Shown piece by piece: positions 1-15,500 of a DNA stretch of 64,000 bases; position 1 is the stretch's first letter, and each line of letters starts with the position of its first letter. The notes under the pieces were generated by a model. The model did not search any database, was not told the DNA's origin, and saw nothing but the letters and a program-made list of their open reading frames with translations. The position numbers were made by a program, and so were the translations under genes. Origin of the DNA: Sisyra terminalis (Eukaryota > Arthropoda > Insecta > Neuroptera > Sisyridae). Where the stretch lies: contig OY292278.1 of assembly GCA_958496175.1 (NCBI GenBank), positions 8,184,001-8,248,000 on the forward strand, read 5' to 3'.

Positions 1-231
1 TAATCGATTTTTATTGTTGTTTTTTATGCGCTCGAGGTTGCATTAATGACATTATGTGGACTCGCTAGTTTCGCACGATCATAAATCAGTGATTTTCTAT
101 GAAGAAAAACAATTACCAACGAAAATTTGTGACACAATAATGATCGATGAAAATTTATGATTTGGAATCATTAATTTTTTTTAATGACATTTTTATTTGG
201 GACTAAGTATTATTTTTGTGAAAATTAAAAT

Positions 232-3055
<2,824 letters not shown>

Positions 3056-4116
3056 CTGAAAAGAAAAGCGTATACTTGAAAACCAGAAAAGGGAATCTTA
3101 AAACGAAGTATTTGAAATTTGAAAACTATTCAAACATTTTTTCTTCATGTTAACCTGCAGAGAAAAACCTTTATTGAAAATAACTTTTTTGATAGAAATT
3201 TGATCTCTAAATTACCAAATTATAAGATCAAATTTTAATCTTTAAAGATTTTTATAAGACATGAATTTTCTCTTTTACCTAAACTAGATACAAAGGATTT
3301 TAATTTTAGTTCATCAAATAATTGACAAATAGTTGACTTTATTTTTATAATTTCATGCTGCTGAACATTGCCTTAACCTTTTGAACATTTCCTGAACTAT
3401 TTTCCGGAAAAAAAGATTTGACAGAGATATCAAAAAATAAATGAAAGTTATTAAAGTAATATGGAACGTAAACTTTAATGAATAAATCTTACCGAACGTC
3501 TTCAAGAAGAAAGGTATTATTTTTTATCTTTCTTTAAGAAGAAATTATCTGTATGAAAATTTATACTGTTCAACTGTAATTTTTCATCGAATAGCTGTTT
3601 TTTTTTCTAAATTTTTTCAGCTCAAAAGATGAACTAAAAATTAGTTAACTTCAAAAAATTACTTTTTTGCATTTAAGCCAAAAATGTCAGAAGTATTTTA
3701 GCCAAGTTTTAATGATATTTATCAACGAATAAAGCTTTAAACCGGCATGTTTTCAGCTTAAAATTCTTGAGCTTTATTTTATACTTTTTTGTATAATTTA
3801 ATGGTCGAAAAACCGAGAATTATTAGATGCATATCTTTAGTTTTCCAATAAGTTAAAGCCTCTAATTTTAGTGGAAAAAAAACTATTATAAACAGATGGT
3901 AGAAGGTAATAGATAATCTTTATAAATTATTAGTACTTTAATTTTTAAAATTGATTGAAATTCCGGAAAAAAGCATACATCTTCCATAAGTCTTAAGAAT
4001 ATCCAATTAGATTTCGTCCCATAACTAGCAAGACCTTTGAAAAATTAAACTACAAAATATTCTTTCACATTCACATTCGATATGACACCAGTGCTGTAGA
4101 AGTAAATATAATTAAC
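3056..4116. other. AT-rich DNA upstream of the first recognised TTLL2-like exon
   Basis: No exon, repeat end or RNA gene could be supported here. It is probably intron of the TTLL2-like gene, because the N-terminal coding part must lie further right. Confidence 0.4.
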
Positions 4117-4271
4117 AATCCATGTTGTTTAAGTCCTTGTCTTCATAAATATATAATAATTAAATTGAGGGCAATAAGGACGAAGCTTCTTGTGGAATAT
4201 TATTTATTCTAGCGCCAACGTTTCGTCAGTCATTCCTGACTTCTTCAGGGCTCTATAATGAAAATATGTAT
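4117..4271 (-). mobile_element. Penelope-type terminal unit, copy C1
   Basis: It starts with AATCCATGTTGTTTAAGTCC, which recurs as a direct repeat at 5142. It contains a minus-strand hammerhead-like motif and is followed directly by the palindromic hAT-like MITE at 4272. Confidence 0.6.
4211..4254 (-). ncRNA. Hammerhead-ribozyme-like motif, copy C1 (best preserved)
   Basis: Read on the minus strand: helix I strand AGAGCC, core CTGAAGA plus one A, stem II GTCAG/CTGAC around the loop GAATGA, second core GAA, ACGT, T at the cleavage position, then GGCGCT closing helix I with five of six pairs. All invariant hammerhead core bases are present apart from the inserted A after A9. Confidence 0.68.
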
Positions 4272-5064
4272 TAGGGTGATTTTTTTTTTACTTTTTTTTT
4301 GGTCTCATCGTGAAATTTTGTTGGAAATACCAAAAAAAAAAAATCCCTGAAAGTTTGAGCCCTTAATATTAATTTTAAGTCCTCGACCAAGACGTGTAAA
4401 GATTTCCCATTGAAAATACACGGAAACTCTGATTTTTTATTTTTAAATTTCTATATCTCAGCGGCATTTCATGGGATCGCTTTTACCGAAGATGGTTTTT
4501 TCTCAGAATTAAACGCTCTACAAAAGTGCCCATTGCGACAAAGTCGTAACTCACACCGGTGAGGTAGTACGGGCCACTGAACCTGATTTTTCCATAAAAT
4601 TCAAGGCTTAATATCTCGTTTAATATTGATCTTCGCAATTTGGTCTACAGGAACTTGTTTGTAGGAAATTAAATTCGCTACAAGTTTTGCATTTATAATT
4701 TTCCGTAGCTCTTGTTATTTACGAGATAAATGCAAAAAAAAACGCGAATTTTATGGAAAAATCAGGTTCAGTGGCCCGTACTACCTCACCGGTGTGAGTT
4801 ACGACTTTGTCGCAATGGGCACTTTTGTAGAGCGTTTAATTCTGAGAAAAACCCATCTTCGGTAAAAGCGATTCCATGAAATGCCGCTGAGATATAGAAA
4901 TTTAAAAATAAAAAATCAGAGTTTCCGTGTATTTTCAATGGGAAATCTTTACACGTCTTGGTCGAGGTTTTAAAATTAATATTAAGGGCTCAAACTGTCA
5001 GAGAATTTTTTTTTTGGTATTTCCAACAAAATTTCACGATGGGACCAAAAAAAAAATCACCCTA
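4272..5064. mobile_element. Palindromic hAT-like MITE H1 (793 bp)
   Basis: The termini TAGGGTGATTTTTTTT form inverted repeats and each arm is about 330 bp. A related copy at 24119-24698 has a perfect 8 bp target duplication, placing the family with hAT elements. No convincing duplication remains here. There is no coding capacity. Confidence 0.8.
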
Positions 5065-5232
5065 AATTGGATACTTTTTTACATATTTTGGGCTTTTAGC
5101 TTCCTCTATATATACAATTTTAAATGAACTTTAAATTTAAGAATCCATGTTGTTTAAGTCCTAATTTTATATATATAATAATTAAATTGTGGGCAATAAG
5201 GACGAAGCTTTTTGTGGAATATTATTTATTTT

Positions 5233-5276
5233 ATCGCCAACGTTTCGTCAGTCATTCCTGACTTCTCCAGGTCTCT
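5233..5276 (-). ncRNA. Hammerhead-like motif, copy C2, core mutated
   Basis: Stem II GTCAG/CTGAC and GAAACGTT are intact. The first core reads CTGGAGA, so the invariant A6 is G. Probably inactive. Confidence 0.5.
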
Positions 5277-5385
5277 ATAATGAAAATACATAACATTTAA
5301 AAAATATCAAATATCACATTATTTTCAAGATTATATTTTGACAATAATGTGTCGCTATTTTTTAAATGTTATGTATTTTCATTAT

Positions 5386-5428
5386 AGAGCCCTGAAGAAG
5401 TCAGGAATGACTGACAAAACTTTGGCGA
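5386..5428 (+). ncRNA. Hammerhead-like motif, copy C3, decayed
   Basis: CTGAAGAA and stem II GTCAG/CTGAC remain, but GAAACGTT has become AAAACTTT, so G12 is lost. Probably inactive. Confidence 0.45.
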
Positions 5429-5832
5429 TAAAATAAATAATATTCCTCAAGAAGCTTTGTCCTTATTGCCCACAATTTAATTATTATATAATCAACAATA
5501 ACTCAAATAATTTAAGATTTAAAACGAAAATATGTGAAGAACTTATAATAATGATATCTTTAAATAAAAAGGATCAAGTTCCAATGAGACTTACAAAATC
5601 CTTGGTAGTTGAGCTCAAAGTTACCAACCAAATAACTATTGATTGCTAACACAAAAGAGGTAATTATTTATTAGGATATTTAAGCTGTAATTGAAATTCC
5701 TGGCTTAAAATTTATTATTTTTACGACTATTTGGAGATCATAACATAATTTTAAAATTCATGTTTTGTTCCATTGCTTGCAAGAGTTTAGGCAAATTAAT
5801 AACTGGATAAATTGTTTCTTCATGAAATTGCA

Positions 5833-6207
5833 TTCCTCTGAAATTCGGCAAATAATTCAGTTCATAAGAATCGTAAAAAAATCCAAAAGTTGGTTTCTTT
5901 TTAAAGGTAATATTTTTTTAAAATAGTTTATAAAGTAATTGTAAAATTTCAGATCTTCGAGGATGATAGATTGGTAAAAATATTCAGAGGACTAGGATCA
6001 AATAGGATCAAAAAACCAAGAAAAGGATCAAATATTATTTGATCCTAGCCCTCTGAATATTTTTACCAATCTATCATCATCGAGGATCTGAAATTTTACA
6101 ATAACTTTATAAACTATTTAAAAAAAATATTACCTTTAAAAAGAAACCAAATTTTGAAACTTTTTTTTAATCTTATGAACTGAACTATTTGCCAAATTTC
6201 AGAGGAT
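5833..6207. repeat. Palindrome of family D (about 375 bp)
   Basis: The left arm starts CCTCTGAAATTCGGCAAATA and the right arm ends with the matching ATTTGCCAAATTTCAGAGG. The centre is at about 6020 between copies of AGGACTAGGATCAAAT. The same arm sequence, with ATTCAGAGGACTAGGATCAA, occurs at 13013-13190, and part is repeated at 6210-6265. Confidence 0.75.
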
Positions 6208-6265
6208 CAAAATTGTAGGATCAAATATTATTTGATCCTAGTCCTCTGAATATTTTTACCAATAG

Positions 6266-7322
6266 TTTATAAAGTGCTACAAGAAATATTTTCCTAAAGT
6301 AATCTAAATTTTTGCTTGAAAACACTTTTTCTCAATGGTTGAAAATAGAACTGCATTATGTTAATTTTATCGAGGCTGGCGCAGGATGCGAAAGATGGTT
6401 TGCCATTGTTATTTTTTATGATGTTGCATCAATTTGAAAAATTTAATTTAATCTTTAATCTAGCAAAAGATTGAACTAGTTTCTTCATTGGCATAGCGCA
6501 GAAAAGGATTTTCTCGTTTGTATATTTATGTAATTATTCGTTCCATTTATATATGTTGTATTAATGTTAATCTTTTTGGCTGTGATAAGATATGATGAGC
6601 TTTTTCGATATTATGAACGTTTGACACGCCAAGCAATTACATATTAAATAAATTTAACATTTTATTTGAGCTTGAAATTGTGTTTTTCTTGTCTTTCGTT
6701 CTCAATTTTGACGGTAACAGAGTAATTATTTTTATTTAATTTTATATTGTCTGCATAAAAAACGGTAATTTTTTTCTGCAAGTTACCACAGAAAAAAAAA
6801 TGCCCCGTGCGGTTCTTGACTGGAAGTTTTGATCGATTCTATTTGTATTTGGTAAATTCATTCCGAAAGTTTTCCACATTTAAGTTTTTCGTTTTTAACT
6901 TTAGCTTTTGTATTGGAAAAGTTTTCTTGAAAATAGTTGGTATGCAAATTAATTATTTTATGGTATAAAATAAAGAACATATATATAAAAATTAAAAAAA
7001 GACTTTAAAATCTTTAAAATGTTTTAGTTTATTTAAGTTTTCAAAGATTTAGTCATAAATATTGAGATGCAACTTATGGATCGTGAAATTAACCTATATA
7101 ATCTTCCCTAATGGATGATAAAATCATTTAAACACCACTAAAATATTACAATATTTTTGGAAAGAATTTCTTGTTAAAAAATAGTTACAAAAATGACTTT
7201 TTTGAACAATTTTTCACAGGATTCAATAAAATTAGGAATTCAAATCATGAAGATTCATTATCATAATCATCTTATGATCGACTTTAATACCACGTTTTTT
7301 CATTGGGGTAAATACTATAGAT
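6266..7322. other. AT-rich DNA without recognisable genes
   Basis: No coding exon, RNA gene or element end was recognised. Confidence 0.4.
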
Positions 7323-7706
7323 CAGAGTTTTCACCAAAATTTTCTGAATTAATTTAAATTTTTCAGAAATAAATTTTACTATTTAGTTCCCTTTTTTGCA
7401 TGATTTCCTTGGTATCCTTAAAATCATTGTAGTTACCATCATTGGTGGACTTTTTATTGCCCATTCTTTTGATAACGTATTCTTTTATACTAGCGGTTCC
7501 TAACTTTTTTCAGCCGCGGACCCCCAAGGAAATCAAGCATAATGCCAAGGACCCCTGAGTGAAAAAAAGGTGCAATTTTCGGACAGTATTATATTTTAGT
7601 ATTCCTTCATTAAATTAAAATAAACTTTTTCAAATGGGACCGCGGACCCCCAAACATAGGCTCGCGGACCCCCAGGGGTCCGCGAACCACAGGTTAGGAA
7701 ACAATG
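7323..7706. mobile_element. Composite hAT-like element: dispersed repeat plus MITE copy 2
   Basis: The left part (7323-7490) is the same flank seen left of MITE copy 1. The right part is the MITE, ending AGGTTAGGAAACAATG. The whole unit, not the MITE alone, is flanked by an 8 bp repeat with one mismatch: CTATAGAT (7315-7322) and GTATAGAT (7707-7714). Confidence 0.65.
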
Positions 7707-7714
7707 GTATAGAT

Positions 7715-10700
7715 AATAGGGTTTTTGCGTTAAAATTATAACGGGATGGTAGTAGAAAGGGAGATGGAATGGTTTTATCTTTTACTTCATGAAGCTTTAA
7801 GTTATTCTAGATCTTGAACTCGGAAGTTCATCCTGGTGTTTGCAATAGTTATACTAAAACTAATTTAACAATATACATTCAAAATACTGGTGATCTACGA
7901 TCGATTACAGATTAAGAGATGGCCGAGGAAGTTTAAAACGCCAGCTTACCAAAGTCTTTATCAATTTAAATTTGAGATCAAAAACTTAATATCGAAAAAC
8001 AACTTTGCAATTGATTTTAAAGAAAAACTTGTTTCTGGAATTCTACAAAAGGATTATTTAAAATTAAACTAATTCTTCTATGCTAATTAAATAAATTTTC
8101 TAAATAAAAAAAGATAAAACAATATAATAATCACGTAAATGATCAATTTAGCCAATAATGGGGAGAGAAAAATGGTAAATAAAAGCAGTTATGGGTTCTT
8201 CATTAGATCATTGGATCATTATAAAGGCCACAAAGTCAGTAGAAGTCAACAACTATTGAATAACAATTAATGGAGTGATTTAATCGAAAATTCATAAGAG
8301 ACCTTTTTTGTAGAGCGTTAAATTTTACGTCAGAATAATTTGATCATAAATCTTTTTATCCATTTGTTTCTGAGAAAAAAAATTATATGGTAAAAACTTA
8401 AATAATCGCATGGTATTTAAATGATAAAAGTAACATCATTCCGGCACGGTTTAATCAAGAAATCAAGAGCATAATTGTAATGGATAATTTTTTTTATGTC
8501 TTAAACTAAAAATTCAGGGGGGGGATCGCTGTAAAAAATCAATTTGGGAAATAACGGACACCCTATTCTACAGGTAGTGCTAGGAAAAAAACTTAGTAAA
8601 TTAAAAAGTTTTCATTTTAAAGCGTCTTTAATTTCATTTTTGAATGAAAATAATAGAGAATTTAATTTATTAAACTAATACAAAATCCTTTTTTTTTGTT
8701 GGGGAAAAACACAATTCAGCTTTAATCTCCAATTTGGTGAAAAATTGAGCTTTAATAAATTCAACTAGTTTTGGAGGGTTTTTTAATCAGAACAAGAAAA
8801 GCTGGTTTAATGATTCTGGGAATAATTTGGGCTTGAAAAATTTGATTTTAAATTGAATTCTTTAGTTTTATTCTATAGTGTAACTAAAGCTAGGTATTCC
8901 AAAATAAAGTTGGATTGTTAATTAAGCGGATATCAGAGGATGAAGGAGTCATCAAAGAATAAAAATTAGCTAGGTTCTTATAAATTTTCGCCTTTTTGAA
9001 AGTTTAAGTAGTCCAAAAAGAGAAGTGGATGTTTAAAAGGTGAAAAATACAAAAATAAGAACCAAGAAAATGTGAAGCCTATTTGATATTTTTAGGCATC
9101 AACTTGATTAATTTGAAAATAAATGGAGCTGGCAATTTTTAAGTCACAAATCTCAAAAGTCTACTGTAGAATACCATTATACTATTAACATTACTATTAA
9201 GAAAGTCTCTTGTTTTTAAAACAAAAAGCTTTAAGAGCTTTTAATTATAATTGTATCCCCAATCAATAAAAAACTTCAACTTTTTACTAACAAATAAACG
9301 AAATGATGAAAGCTTTAAACGTTTCATTTCCCTCTGCCAACAATTCTACAACAAAGCTTCAATTGCCGTTGGTAGTAGTGAGCTTTTAAGCAATTTTTGC
9401 GTGTCTAAAAATCTTAAATTTTTTTAAATCGTTTCTCTTAGCAAACTCGAGTACGAGAAACCAACATTTCTGGGGACACAAATAAAATAAATCTATTTAC
9501 GTCCAAACTGAATTCTAAACCGGGAACCAATTTGTTGATAGGACAACTTACCTATATATTTATCCGGATATAAACCAACTACCAACATAATAGTATACTA
9601 TATCATACTCCACGCAAGTGTATGAGTAAAACGGGGGGTGAAAGCTCGACATCGATGGGAGCTATAATAACGTCTGTAAACTTTGAATTTTACTATATTT
9701 TGTGAAAACATTTATTACATAAATTACTATTGTATTCTCGTTTCGTCATTTACATATTAAAAATAATAATAAATTTAAACATTCATCGGATATTCGACTC
9801 GCAAACATTTCCTCGACAAAAACAAGCTCCCCCCCCCAAAAAAAAAGCTCTCATCTAACGTTGAAATAATAAATCTATAGTTTGAAGATTTCAAGTGGGC
9901 ATATATATAATTATTATGTTCAAAAATAAAATGATAAATTGATTTTTGATTAGGTTGGAGGTAATTATAGATGAGCGGAAGTTAAAGTCGTTCAAGGTTA
10001 AGTTTATTTCGTGAATTCATTTACATAGCTCCCACGTAATTCAAAACGTTCAAATTAACGATAAAGCCTATTTATATATATAAAGAAATAAAGATAACTT
10101 TCGTAAAGAAGATTTTTTTGCAATTTGTTCTATTGTGTGGGAAAGTTTTTTTGCTATTCTGACGTCAATGAAGATAATTTTCCGGTTGTCTTTAAATAAA
10201 AGTTTATTAAAAGAACACAAAACTTTCGTTTAACCTTTGAGTTCTTTTGCAAACTATTTTTTTCACAGACCATCCAATATCAACTGTACGAAAAAAACTA
10301 ATGTCATAAATCATTGGTTTGAAAGTCAATTGTGAGTTCATTTAAAAAGTTATAGGCATTAGAAACTTAATCCTTTACTTATCAAAAGAAGAAAATTTGT
10401 TTTTTTAAGTTATCAGAAAGTTTAAAGGTGTTTTAGGGATTGGTGTTGCAATCCAATAACTACATAAGTTCCTTTAATTTCATAGTAAATTGCAAATATT
10501 GTCACCAGTATTAATCAAATTTTTGTCTTCAGTTGACTTACACTACTTTCAAGAAAAACGTTGAATTTTATTAATAGATTTTTGGACCCTGTAACTTTCT
10601 TCTTCTTTAATCAATTGTCACATTTGAAGAGAATTTTATATTGAAATTTATGTTATTTCATAAATTTCCTGCAACGAAGAGATTTGAATAAAAAAAAAAA

Positions 10701-11640
10701 AAAAATTCATTCTATGGAACTAAAAAGTATGGAAAATGCTATTTTGTAATGTTTTTCTTTGCATTTATTTAGAGAATCATATACTTATTTGAATTGAGCT
10801 ATAATATTTTCGTTTTGTGGAAAAAATAAAAATATCTACATAGGTACAGAAAGTTTATATCTTCAGCTTTTGAAATTTAAACATTGCTTAAAATTTGATC
10901 ACAATAGTTGCAAGCTTAACAACAGTTACATACTAAGAAAATTACTGCAATTATTATTTTATATTATGAGTAGATATTTTCATATTATGATAGTAAAATT
11001 TATTTTCCTGATAAAATTTTATCTACAGTTTAGGGAGTGTTTTCACCAAAAAATAATGATATGTGTAGAATTTATTCAACTAATACCGACTCTTGATCTA
11101 TAAAAATTGGCACAGATATTATAACACGAAAAATTAGTCAACCAACCCAATATTCCGGGTAGGTTGACTATGTATTAGAAGTAGGTTGATCTAAATAACA
11201 ATAAGTGTTAAATTATAAAACAGAAGTCGAAAGATTAAATACATTTTAGCAATTGAAATCTTTTCTCTTATTATAATTACCGTATTTGAGTAATATTTAA
11301 CAACAAAAAATCATATTGAAGATATTATTGATATATTAATTACGTAAATTTAGTAGTTTTTAGGTACAGGTTGAAACGTATAACACGGAGGTTTGAATGT
11401 GACTAACTTGTTTATTGGTAAATAAATATATACCAAAGGTTGAGAGTTTTAATAATTAAAATATATTTAAATTCTAACAGATATATTTTAAACAAAATAA
11501 ATTTTCATTCTTTTGGATACATGGAACTTCCACTGTACCTTGATTGATATATGGAAATCATTATTATCTAAGAATAAAATAATAATTTTGTCTCTACAAT
11601 AAGTTTCACGAATTTAAGAAACTGATTAACATTTTAACGA
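7715..11640. other. AT-rich DNA without recognisable genes
   Basis: Only short accidental open frames are present. There are homopolymer runs (G at 8517, C at 9830, A at 10690) but no family motif, splice-framed exon or repeat boundary I could support. Confidence 0.4.
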
Positions 11641-11645
11641 CAAAT

Positions 11646-11760
11646 CGGGCCTACTGGTGGCCGAGTGGTCAAAGTTGATCACTAAAGTCTATTTGGGGGG
11701 GGGGATTTTTATTTTATTTAGGGGGCCGTGGTATGAAACAATTTTTCCATGTTAGCTCCT
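11646..11760 (+). mobile_element. tRNA-derived SINE fragment
   Basis: GGCCTACTGGTGGCCGAGTG continues into GTCAAAG, a pol III A-box like the 5' part of tRNA-Ser or tRNA-Leu. No B-box follows at tRNA spacing. A related fragment at 20590 starts similarly and does carry a B-box. Confidence 0.45.
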
Positions 11761-13012
11761 AATTTGAAAATCATTAATCCATTTCTCGGTGCAGAAAAGT
11801 TATAAGCCCCGGAGTTCAAGGAAGTAATGTGGTAAATTTAAGCAATGGAAACGTATGTCTACCAATCAATCAATCCCTTTTCTTCTCTTTATACATCTTT
11901 GCTCCCTTTTTCCAATTTTAAATACAAATTAAATTTTTTTCTGGGTCTTTTCCTATTAATTTACAAATTTAATATATCTTTTACCCATAACAATTCGATT
12001 TTCAACTTCAATTACTAGTTCGAGAAAAGATATTTGGTTTTTATTAAAAACAACCATTTTTGTTGCACAGTTTTAAAACCATTCAGTGTAACCGGTTTAT
12101 TGGCTTGTTGTTAATGATTTTAATTAAAATTAATAACATTTCTTCTCCATAAGATCTCTTTTGGGTCTCTGCATTCATTTCCTATTTAAATATTGCAAAA
12201 CTTGATGACTTTCATTATAAGTTTCTGAATTTTTAATACTTCCATTTTCCTTAATCTTACTTCTATAATTTTTCTACTTAGAAATTCGTTTAAAGCTCTT
12301 CATAAATCTTTTCATCAAATTCTATGTTTTCTCCGCAAAAAATGATACATCGCTGCATTTCTTTTTAATTTCTACTTTTTATGTTACAAATTTAAAGGAT
12401 GAATTATTGAAAACGCCGCAATAACTAAATTTTACGTTTATACAGAAGTTTTAATACCAACTATTCTTTGTTTTTTTTTTGTTAAACAACCCTTTTCGTA
12501 CCCAAGCAAATTTTCTTTGGGGGTGTATTTAAAAAAAAAATACTTCCAATTACTACTTACAAAAATTTGCTATAAATTTCTTATTTTTGTACCGACTAAT
12601 TATGGTTGCGAATTCCGAAACAAATATTACATTAATTAGTAAATATAATATTTTTTTTTAAACAATGAAGCAAAATTTAATGTTGCATTTATTCCATTAC
12701 TCGTGAAACTTTTATCAAAATCTGATTCCTAGGTTGGAGATTTTTAGAGGAGTGCATTTTTTTTTTTGATTTTGCTGGGCAGTTCCAGGGTTATTTGTAA
12801 TAGGGAAGTAGTTGGATATGATGCAATTTATTGTGTGACTAATCAAAAGGATTCCACTGAATTTAGGGTAATTTTTGGGTTCACGTTTGTTCAAAAGATG
12901 TCCATGTATAAAGAAGGAGAGACCTACTTGCAAGCTACACTATAATGAGTGGTCCTTTGGGAGTTTTGGAAGCTTGGGATTTTTTCCCCATACATTTTAT
13001 CATATAAATTGG
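11761..13012. other. AT-rich DNA without recognisable genes
   Basis: No exon, RNA gene or element was supported. Confidence 0.35.
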
Positions 13013-13190
13013 TAAACATATTCAGAGGACTAGGATCAAATAACAATCAGTCAAAATTATTTATTACATGCGCGACTCAACCCGGTCGAACCGGGCCGAA
13101 ACGTCGTAAATAGTTTTGACTGATTATTATTTGATCCTAGTCCTCTAAATATTTTTACCAATTTATCATCATCGAGGATCTGAAACTTTA
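13013..13190. mobile_element. Family D foldback with hammerhead-like 3' core
   Basis: The arms carry ATTCAGAGGACTAGGATCAA and its complement. The GC-rich centre (13071-13107) contains a hairpin and GAAACGTC. Confidence 0.6.
13071..13107 (+). ncRNA. Hammerhead-like remnant, family D
   Basis: A perfect stem CCCGGT/ACCGGG is followed by CC and GAAACGTC, the usual 3' half of a hammerhead. The CTGANGA core on the 5' side reads TCAA, so this is at most a decayed ribozyme. Confidence 0.35.
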
Positions 13191-13440
13191 CAACAATTTT
13201 ATCATATTTTATACAGCTTTGGTCCCTAAACAAAGATCGATTGATTTGAAGAATGAAGAAGAAACAGAATTTACTAGAAATTCATCAGATGTTTGGACAA
13301 AGATAGAAACTTAATCTGAAGAGTTTGAGAACTAAATGGAATATGAAAAAGATATTGGAATCATTGGAAAAAAAGAAAAAATTGTTAAGTTTGAGGACCA
13401 ATCATTATTTGAACAAAATTTTTTCAACTATCGAACGATA

Positions 13441-14013
13441 GATTTTTGTTAATTTTATTTTATTAGTAAGTAATCTTTCAAGTAAGATCTTATGAAGAAA
13501 AATGTTAAGGCATTAGATAAAACTGGTTCGTGTTTTGAATATCTTTCAAGAAAGTTTCCCAGTTTAAGTAAAGAAAAACTACAAGCTGGTATTTTTGACG
13601 GTCCACAAATAAGACTTTTAATGAAAGACAGTATTTTCATTCATTCAATGAATGATTTAGAAGCAGCGCCTTGGAAATCTTTTGTTGCTGTGGTAAAAAA
13701 CAAAATTAGGAAATCAGAAGGCCGAAAATTTCAAAGAGTTAGTTCAAAACCTCTTAATTAGTTTCAAAAATTAAGGATGTAATATGAGCATAAAAATACA
13801 CTATCTCGACAATCATTTAGACAAGTTTCCTAAAAATTTTGGAGCCTATAGCGAAGAGCAAGGAGAATTTTTTCATCAAGATTTAAAGGTGATGGAAAAT
13901 AGATACCAAGGTCGCTGGGATGAGCATATGATGGCAGATTACTGTTGGAGTATTACACGGGAATGTTCTAAAGACATCCATCGGAAAAAAATCTAGAAAG
14001 ACAAGCTTCTAAG
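13441..14013 (+). pseudogene. Decayed copy of a repetitive insect protein family
   Basis: The first frame (from 13492) contains CFEYLSRKFPSLSKEKLQAG and IFDGPQIRLLMKD. After a frameshift near 13725 and an in-frame TAA at about 13771, the frame continues with MSIKIHYLDNHLDKFPKNFG, AYSEEQGEFFHQDLK and NRYQGRWDEHMMADYCW. I recognise this as a family found in many near-identical copies in arthropod genomes (typically KxHFLHSHLDFFPEN followed by GERFHQD). It is probably carried by a mobile element, but I cannot name the element. The function is unknown and this copy is broken. Confidence 0.6.
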
Positions 14014-15500
14014 CTGTAAAATAATTTGCAATTACATGTAATTAAAGGGTTTGAATTAAATATTTGTCAATTTATTTCCCCTTGCAAAATCTCGAAAACT
14101 ACACGTAGCATTAACGAAGTAAGTATCAAGTTTTTATCAGGGTACCGAATGTCCTTGAAATCAGTTTTCCTTTTAGCGGCACCAAAATCATTGTACCATA
14201 GACCTGTGTAATAGATGGACCGAATATGTCGACTTCTTGAATCATTGTAATATTGGAGTTTGAAACATTATTTAATTTAGTAATCTTACTATTTGTTGTT
14301 AAACGAGATGCAACAATAAATGCCTCTACTAAGCCAAATTACCAGTTTTCATGAATTTAAAAAGGAGTGAAATTTCAACATCTAAAATTAATGGAAATTT
14401 AGTTAACAAACTTGGTATTGGTTTTCGATTTGATCTTATCTTTTATTATGTATCAACGATGTAATTATTTCTGACTTAGATACTATTGTTACTTTTTGTT
14501 ATTGTAAAACGATACAACAATTTAAAAGTGATTAAATATATCTATAACAATGCAAAGAGTCTTAAGGATGAATGAAGAAAAAAAATATCAAAAATGCTGC
14601 ATTTTGAGAAATAAATTAATTGTTTTTAATCTATTCTATAAGAAAAACTTAAGGGCAACAATCAAAAATTTAATTGCAAAGCTTTAAAGATGCAAACTTA
14701 ACTGACATATCTGTAATATTGATCGTAAATTGGCGCCAAACTGTTCAATCAAATGCATCCATCTAATCCACTGCAATCAAAACAAACTCGCAAAAAAACC
14801 CAATATAGCGACTATAAATTTCAAGGCATTAATCAAAAAAGCCATAAATTTCGGAAAAGTCATGGTCGCATGTATGCAATAAGTGCATCCATATCATTGC
14901 ACCAATACGTCAAGCGTAATTGAAATTTCAAATGAATTCAATTTTTCCTCGTACTCGAAACCGATCAAGAGAAAATTTAATTTTCCTCCTCCATCAAATT
15001 TCCCATTTGCCCGCAAAACTGCACCAATCTCAATATCGAAACGATAATCTGTCATGCATTCTCGTGAACACAAACGATTTAAATTTGCCGCCCAACCATC
15101 GAAAGCAATTAGCGATCAAATTTCCCGAAACCAATTCATTCGGAAATTGAATCATTTGCGCCGCGGTTTTTTGCACCTGCACCTTGCCAATTAAAAACCA
15201 AAGCCACAATGGCGGCACAAGTTAATTAAGCTTGTTGAAAGCTCTGTAAAGTGTAAAGTGTTTATGAGCTTGTTTCCGGTTTCCGGTTTCCAGTGCGAGC
15301 GCGATCGATTCCACGTAAATGTTTGTTGGTTTCCTTGAGATAATTATTTTTAAGGTTGTCCAGGTTTCACTGAAATATTATGCTTTGATTTGTTTGGGGG
15401 TGGATTTATTGGTGTCGTGATGTATTTTTTGAAATTATTTTTTATTGAGTCTTCAGTATGATATATAGGGGTTGTGTTGTTTGGGGAAAACAAGGGAGCA
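14014..15500. other. Non-coding stretch, less AT-rich from 14700
   Basis: Between about 14700 and 15350 the composition is more balanced, with homeodomain-like sites (GCAATTAGC, CCAATTAAAA). It resembles conserved non-coding sequence, but conservation cannot be judged from one genome. Confidence 0.3.

Larger units (their letters stand above)
5142..5483. mobile_element. Penelope-type foldback, units C2 (minus) and C3 (plus)
   Basis: Unit C2 repeats C1 (AATCCATGTTGTTTAAGTCC, then GGGCAATAAGGACGAAGCTT). Unit C3 is its inverted copy ending near 5483. Each holds a decayed hammerhead-like motif. Confidence 0.65.

Noticed and set aside
4272..5064. Assignment of the TAGGG palindromes to Tc1/mariner because of TA at the ends
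   Set aside because: The copies at 24119 and 29783 have perfect 8 bp target duplications outside TAGGG, which fits hAT instead.
11646..11720. A functional tRNA-Ser or tRNA-Leu gene
   Set aside because: There is an A-box only; no B-box, anticodon arm or acceptor stem can be closed.
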